Part shown: positions 60,844-64,000 of the stretch, one piece after another
Layout of the letters: every line of letters starts with the position of its first letter
How positions within the stretch are numbered: position 1 is the first letter of the stretch
NCBI GenBank assembly: GCA_023416955.1
Contig: JAEZGM010000046.1
Coordinates: 1 to 64,000, forward strand
Origin: Bacillota bacterium
GTDB taxonomy: Bacteria > Bacillota > Clostridia > Oscillospirales > Acutalibacteraceae
DNA length: 64,000 bases
Direction of reading: 5' to 3'
The notes under the pieces: model-generated
The model's database searches: none
What the model was told of the DNA's origin: nothing
Seen by the model: only the letters and a program-made list of their open reading frames with translations
Position numbers and translations under genes: made by a program

Positions 60844-62295
60844 ATGAAAAAACCAACGCGTGTTCTCAGTTTTGCAATGGCAACGATGATGGTTGCAACA
60901 GCATTTACCGGCTGCAGCAGATCTGCGTCTCCGTCCTCCGCTTCCGCGTCCGGCTCCGGCAGTGCCGGGACTTCTTCGGCGGCTTCTACTGCGAAAGATA
61001 CCATTACGGCATTGCTGCCGCCTGTGTCCCCCTCCTATCAAAAGAATTTTGATAAGATGGAACAGGACTTCAATGCAAAATATCCCAACCTGACTCTGAA
61101 GATTGAGCCGACCAGCTGGGAAGACATTACACAGAAGCTGGATACCCAGGTACAGGCGGGCAGTCCTCCGGATATCTCCTTTATCGGTGCGGACGGCATT
61201 TCAAAATATGTGGACTCCGGTCTGATTATGGATATCAGCAAGGTGGCACCCAAAGAAATGCTGGATGATTTTGATCAGGGCCCGCTCGACTACATGAAGA
61301 ACGGCGAAGGTCTCTACGGCTTTCCCGCATACATGGAAATCCATAGCATCGGCGGCAACAAAGAAATGCTGGAAGCCGCCGGAATCGACTGGAAGAGCGT
61401 TCAGAAAAACGGCTGGACCTTCGACCAGTTCCGTGAAGCGGTAAAGAAAGGCGTTGTAAAATCAGGCAGCGACATCTCCCGCTATGGCTTTGTGTTTGCC
61501 TGCGCAGGCGTTGCCTCCAAGGATTACCTGAGCATTCTTGTGAAGGGTGCCGGAATGCCTTCTCCATTCACTACCGACATGAAGTACGCTTACACCAGCA
61601 AGCACTTCCTCAGTGTTTTGAAAGGCATTCGCGAACTGATTGACGACGGTTCCATGCCGAAGGGAATCAGCTCCGTGGATGCAGGCAAACGCTGGAACAT
61701 GTTCCTGACCGGCCAAACAATGATTACCGGAAAAGGCCTGTCCGTTTTTGAAAACTCCGCGAATGTCAACAACAAAAAACTGGAGACGAAAGACGCCAGC
61801 GCGGTCAAGGACAGCATTAAGGTTCAGTACATTTCCCTTCCAATGCCGACCTTTGACGGCTGCAAGGAGCAGTCCGCCGCCGCTGTGGACGGTTACGTTT
61901 CCTTCCGCGGCAAGACCGAACCTACTTCGGAGCATGTCTCCAACGTAGTGAAGGCTTTGTACTTCTTAGCTTCCGGCTCCGTTGCCGCTCAGACAAATGC
62001 CGATCTGTTTGTGGCACAGATTACCAAATCTTCCAAAGAAGCGGCAAAGAGCATCACGATTAATCAGATCCCCGAAAACGCGGAGCTGACTACCCGCCTG
62101 ATTTCAGCTGCGGCGCCTGCCCGCCCGGATATCTCTACCGAACTCGGCGCAAAAGCGATTAAGCTCGAGGACGAGGTTCTGGTTCCGAAGCTTCAGGCTC
62201 TGCTTGCCAATGAAATTACTCCCGAGCAGATGTATGACGCGGTAAAATCCGCCGCAATTGAAACATTCGGCGAAGACGGTATCGCAAAAGACTGA
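60844..62295 (+). CDS. Family 1 solute-binding lipoprotein, probable amino-sugar receptor
   Basis: 483-residue extracytoplasmic binding protein of a CUT1-type sugar importer. Signal sequence with lipobox TAFTGC at about residue 23, then a Ser/Ala-rich linker and the binding fold (YQKNFDKMEQDFNAKYPNLTLKIEPTSWEDITQKLDTQ; SPPDISFIGADG). It lies 60 bp after murQ, so MurNAc or a muropeptide sugar is the inferred ligand. A strong hairpin after the gene probably boosts its level over the permeases. Confidence 0.88.
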   Translation: MKKPTRVLSFAMATMMVATAFTGCSRSASPSSASASGSGSAGTSSAASTAKDTITALLPPVSPSYQKNFDKMEQDFNAKYPNLTLKIEPTSWEDITQKLDTQVQAGSPPDISFIGADGISKYVDSGLIMDISKVAPKEMLDDFDQGPLDYMKNGEGLYGFPAYMEIHSIGGNKEMLEAAGIDWKSVQKNGWTFDQFREAVKKGVVKSGSDISRYGFVFACAGVASKDYLSILVKGAGMPSPFTTDMKYAYTSKHFLSVLKGIRELIDDGSMPKGISSVDAGKRWNMFLTGQTMITGKGLSVFENSANVNNKKLETKDASAVKDSIKVQYISLPMPTFDGCKEQSAAAVDGYVSFRGKTEPTSEHVSNVVKALYFLASGSVAAQTNADLFVAQITKSSKEAAKSITINQIPENAELTTRLISAAAPARPDISTELGAKAIKLEDEVLVPKLQALLANEITPEQMYDAVKSAAIETFGEDGIAKD

Positions 62296-62308
62296 TACTA
62301 CAGATATA

Positions 62309-62334
62309 TCCCGCCCTTGAGGGCAAGGGCGGGA
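62309..62334 (+). terminator. Partial terminator between receptor and permease genes
   Basis: TCCCGCCCTTG (62309-62319), AGGG loop, CAAGGGCGGGA (62324-62334), 11 perfect pairs, then a T-rich tail. The remaining gap to 62680 holds no gene. Confidence 0.75.
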
Positions 62335-62680
62335 TGTATTTATCGTTTCCTTTGTTTGATACTGTTTTGTGCTGAAATATATGGGGAATGTATGGAAGCA
62401 TGCGGAACAAGAAGATTCAATATGAATGTAACAGGATATTTCAGCACAAAGTTGTATGAAATGATTTTTTGACCGGAACGTCTGTAGGGGAGAGGACCGT
62501 TTAAAAGCATCTCTTTCAGACCGGATCTTCGTTTTTGATTTTGGAATACGCCGATTCAGCCGTCAGGCGGCAATTCAAGACCGCAGAACACAGCAATGAA
62601 AATTCCGGATTTTTTGGAATCATCGTTTTCGCAGGATTCAGCGGAACAATCGACCTCATCAAGAAAGGAATGGTCCTATC

Positions 62681-63598
62681 ATGAGTATGAAAAACAACGC
62701 AAATACGGCAGAGCCGAAAAAACGATTTAAAATTAAAAGTGACTATTTGTGGGGTTACTTCTTTATTGCGGTGGCCGTTATTGTATTTTGTGTTTTTACG
62801 CTGTACCCGGTAATCAGCGCGTTTATCATCAGCTTCCAAAAGTTTAAGCCCCTCGGCTCCGTCTGGGTGGGCGCGGCCAATTACATAGGTTTGTTAAGTG
62901 ACTCCCTGTTTGCAAAGTCCATTCTGAATACGGTAATTTACACGGTCTGTGTGGTGCCGGTATCTTTGATTTTATCCTTTTCCATCGCCATTCTGATTTT
63001 TCCGCTTAAAAAATGGCTGCAAACCGCATTTAAAGCAGTTTATTACCTGCCGGCGGTTGCTTCCGGCGTGGCCATGTCAGTGGTATGGCTCTGGATTTAC
63101 GACCCGCTGCCCTCCGGCCTGTTCAATCAGGTGGTACATTTCTTCGGAATTTCCAACCAGAACTGGCTGGGCACCACAAAGACTTCTATGTTTTCCCTGA
63201 TATTAATGTCCTGGCTGTCCAGCCATGGCACCAACATCATTATCTTCCTCGCTGCTCTGCTCGGAATTCCGGACAGTTATTTTGAGGCCGCGGACCTGGA
63301 TGGCGCCACCTTTTTAAAAAAGCTGAAGTATGTGGTGATTCCGCTGCTGAAACCGACCACCTTGTTTTTGTTGGTTACCGGCGTAATCGGTTCCTTCCAG
63401 GTGTTTATGAACGCCTACATGATGACGGGCGGCGGGCCGGACAACGCGACCACAATGGTCGGACTGCTCATCTTCAACAACGCCTTTAAGTACTTTAACT
63501 ACGGAACGGCCGCGGCGCAATCCCTGGTGCTTACCGCCATTATCGCTATTATTGCCGTCTTCCAGTTTAAACTGATGGGCGACGACGTCGAGTATTAA
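62681..63598 (+). CDS. CUT1 sugar ABC permease (MalF-like)
   Basis: 305 residues, about six membrane helices. The coupling-loop signature EAADLDGATFLKKLKYVVIPLLKP (EAA motif) is near residue 205-228. It pairs with the next permease and the lipoprotein upstream. The ATPase gene, often a shared MsmX-type protein, is not in the window. AAGGAATGG precedes the ATG. Confidence 0.92.
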   Translation: MSMKNNANTAEPKKRFKIKSDYLWGYFFIAVAVIVFCVFTLYPVISAFIISFQKFKPLGSVWVGAANYIGLLSDSLFAKSILNTVIYTVCVVPVSLILSFSIAILIFPLKKWLQTAFKAVYYLPAVASGVAMSVVWLWIYDPLPSGLFNQVVHFFGISNQNWLGTTKTSMFSLILMSWLSSHGTNIIIFLAALLGIPDSYFEAADLDGATFLKKLKYVVIPLLKPTTLFLLVTGVIGSFQVFMNAYMMTGGGPDNATTMVGLLIFNNAFKYFNYGTAAAQSLVLTAIIAIIAVFQFKLMGDDVEY

Positions 63599-63618
63599 GG
63601 GAAAGGGGAAGCGTTTTT

Positions 63619-64000
63619 ATGGCATTATATAATGAATACGGAAAGCATAAAAATTTCGCAAAAATAAGGACCGGCATTATCATTTTGTGCCTGATTATTT
63701 TTGCAATCGTCACATTGTTTCCAATTTACTTTATGGTTATCTCTTCATTCGGTGACCCGGTGGAAGCCGGTGCGGTCAGCTATTCCCTGTTGCCCCAGAA
63801 GTTCACGCTGGCGTCCTACCAGTTCTTTTTTAATTTCAGCCCGTATTCCTTCCGCTGGCTGCTGAACTCGCTGCTGGTAGCCTCCGCGATTACCGTGTCC
63901 AACGTGGTATTCAGTGGAATGGCGGGGTATGCGTTTTCAAAAATCAAATTTCCCGGCCGGCACGCCGCATTCTGGGCGCTGCTTTGCGCTATGATGATTC
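63619..64000 (+). CDS. CUT1 sugar ABC permease (MalG-like), cut by the window end
   Basis: The first 127 residues are visible. An N-terminal membrane helix (GIIILCLIIFAIVTLFPIYFMVISSF), the ALYNEYGKH leader, and the LLNSLLVASAITVSNVVFSGMAGYAFSKIKFPGR segment match the second permease of CUT1 importers. The gene starts 20 bp after the first permease with AAAGGGGAA. The 3' end, including the EAA motif, lies outside the window. Confidence 0.88.
   Translation, partial: MALYNEYGKHKNFAKIRTGIIILCLIIFAIVTLFPIYFMVISSFGDPVEAGAVSYSLLPQKFTLASYQFFFNFSPYSFRWLLNSLLVASAITVSNVVFSGMAGYAFSKIKFPGRHAAFWALLCAMMI

Overview
The window looks like a chromosomal segment of an anaerobic, spore-forming, low-to-moderate GC Gram-positive bacterium, most likely a Clostridia member near Oscillospiraceae. 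This is inferred from gene content: a class B sortase with an NPxTG-type substrate, Zur-type zinc control, AGGAGG-like ribosome sites, occasional TTG starts, sporulation-type promoter motifs and a Tn4451-type serine recombinase. No rRNA or intact tRNA is present, so the species cannot be named.

Layout. 1-4.7 kb: class I ribonucleotide reductase (nrdA-nrdB, minus strand) behind a promoter with two candidate NrdR boxes, then xpt. 5.0-10.9 kb: a six-gene minus-strand zinc operon (znuA, znuC, znuB, a CobW GTPase, a GTPase-permease fusion, a YcgQ-type protein) behind one promoter flanked by two 7-1-7 Zur-like operators. 11-16.5 kb: an SDR dehydrogenase, a 937-residue Old Yellow Enzyme / acetoacetate-decarboxylase-like fusion, and a divergent PucR-type regulator. 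16.7-24.4 kb: membrane proteins, a sortase-anchored metallophosphoesterase divergent from its class B sortase, a decayed YetF gene, and a TetR-MFS pair with palindromic operators.

24.6-32.2 kb is the most unusual accessory region. Two glycosyltransferases (GT4 and GT8 types) lie next to three paralogous proteins made of a shared N-terminal MSFPNIPD domain, a mucin-like threonine tract and unrelated (or absent) C-terminal domains. All five genes carry a CATANNNT(A/G) motif shortly upstream, and three of them also have AC 17 bp before it, as in mother-cell sigma-K promoters. I read this as a glycosylated spore-surface module. An ArsR gene and a FetAB-type ABC pair are interspersed.

32.3-46.6 kb: a 3' tRNA-Ala fragment, then a complete BREX type 1 phage-defence operon (brxA, brxB, brxC, pglX, pglZ, brxL) that ends in an EVE-like plus PD-(D/E)XK nuclease fusion, a candidate modified-DNA restriction enzyme. 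46.8-52.7 kb: a two-component system driving an ABC exporter whose permease carries an M1 aminopeptidase domain. 53.1-56.9 kb: remains of a Tn4451-like mobilisable element (sigma factor, HTH protein, TnpW-like protein, large serine recombinase). 57.6-64 kb: a GNAT gene, then a MurNAc catabolic locus (murR, murQ, and an ABC sugar importer running off the window).

Two families of short palindromic intergenic repeats (A, about 100-160 bp with AGGTCTTGTTTGTAAAA-like ends; B, 93 bp with AGGTAA/TTACCT ends) recur through the window and look like miniature mobile elements. Function calls rest on motifs and remembered family features; no database search was run.
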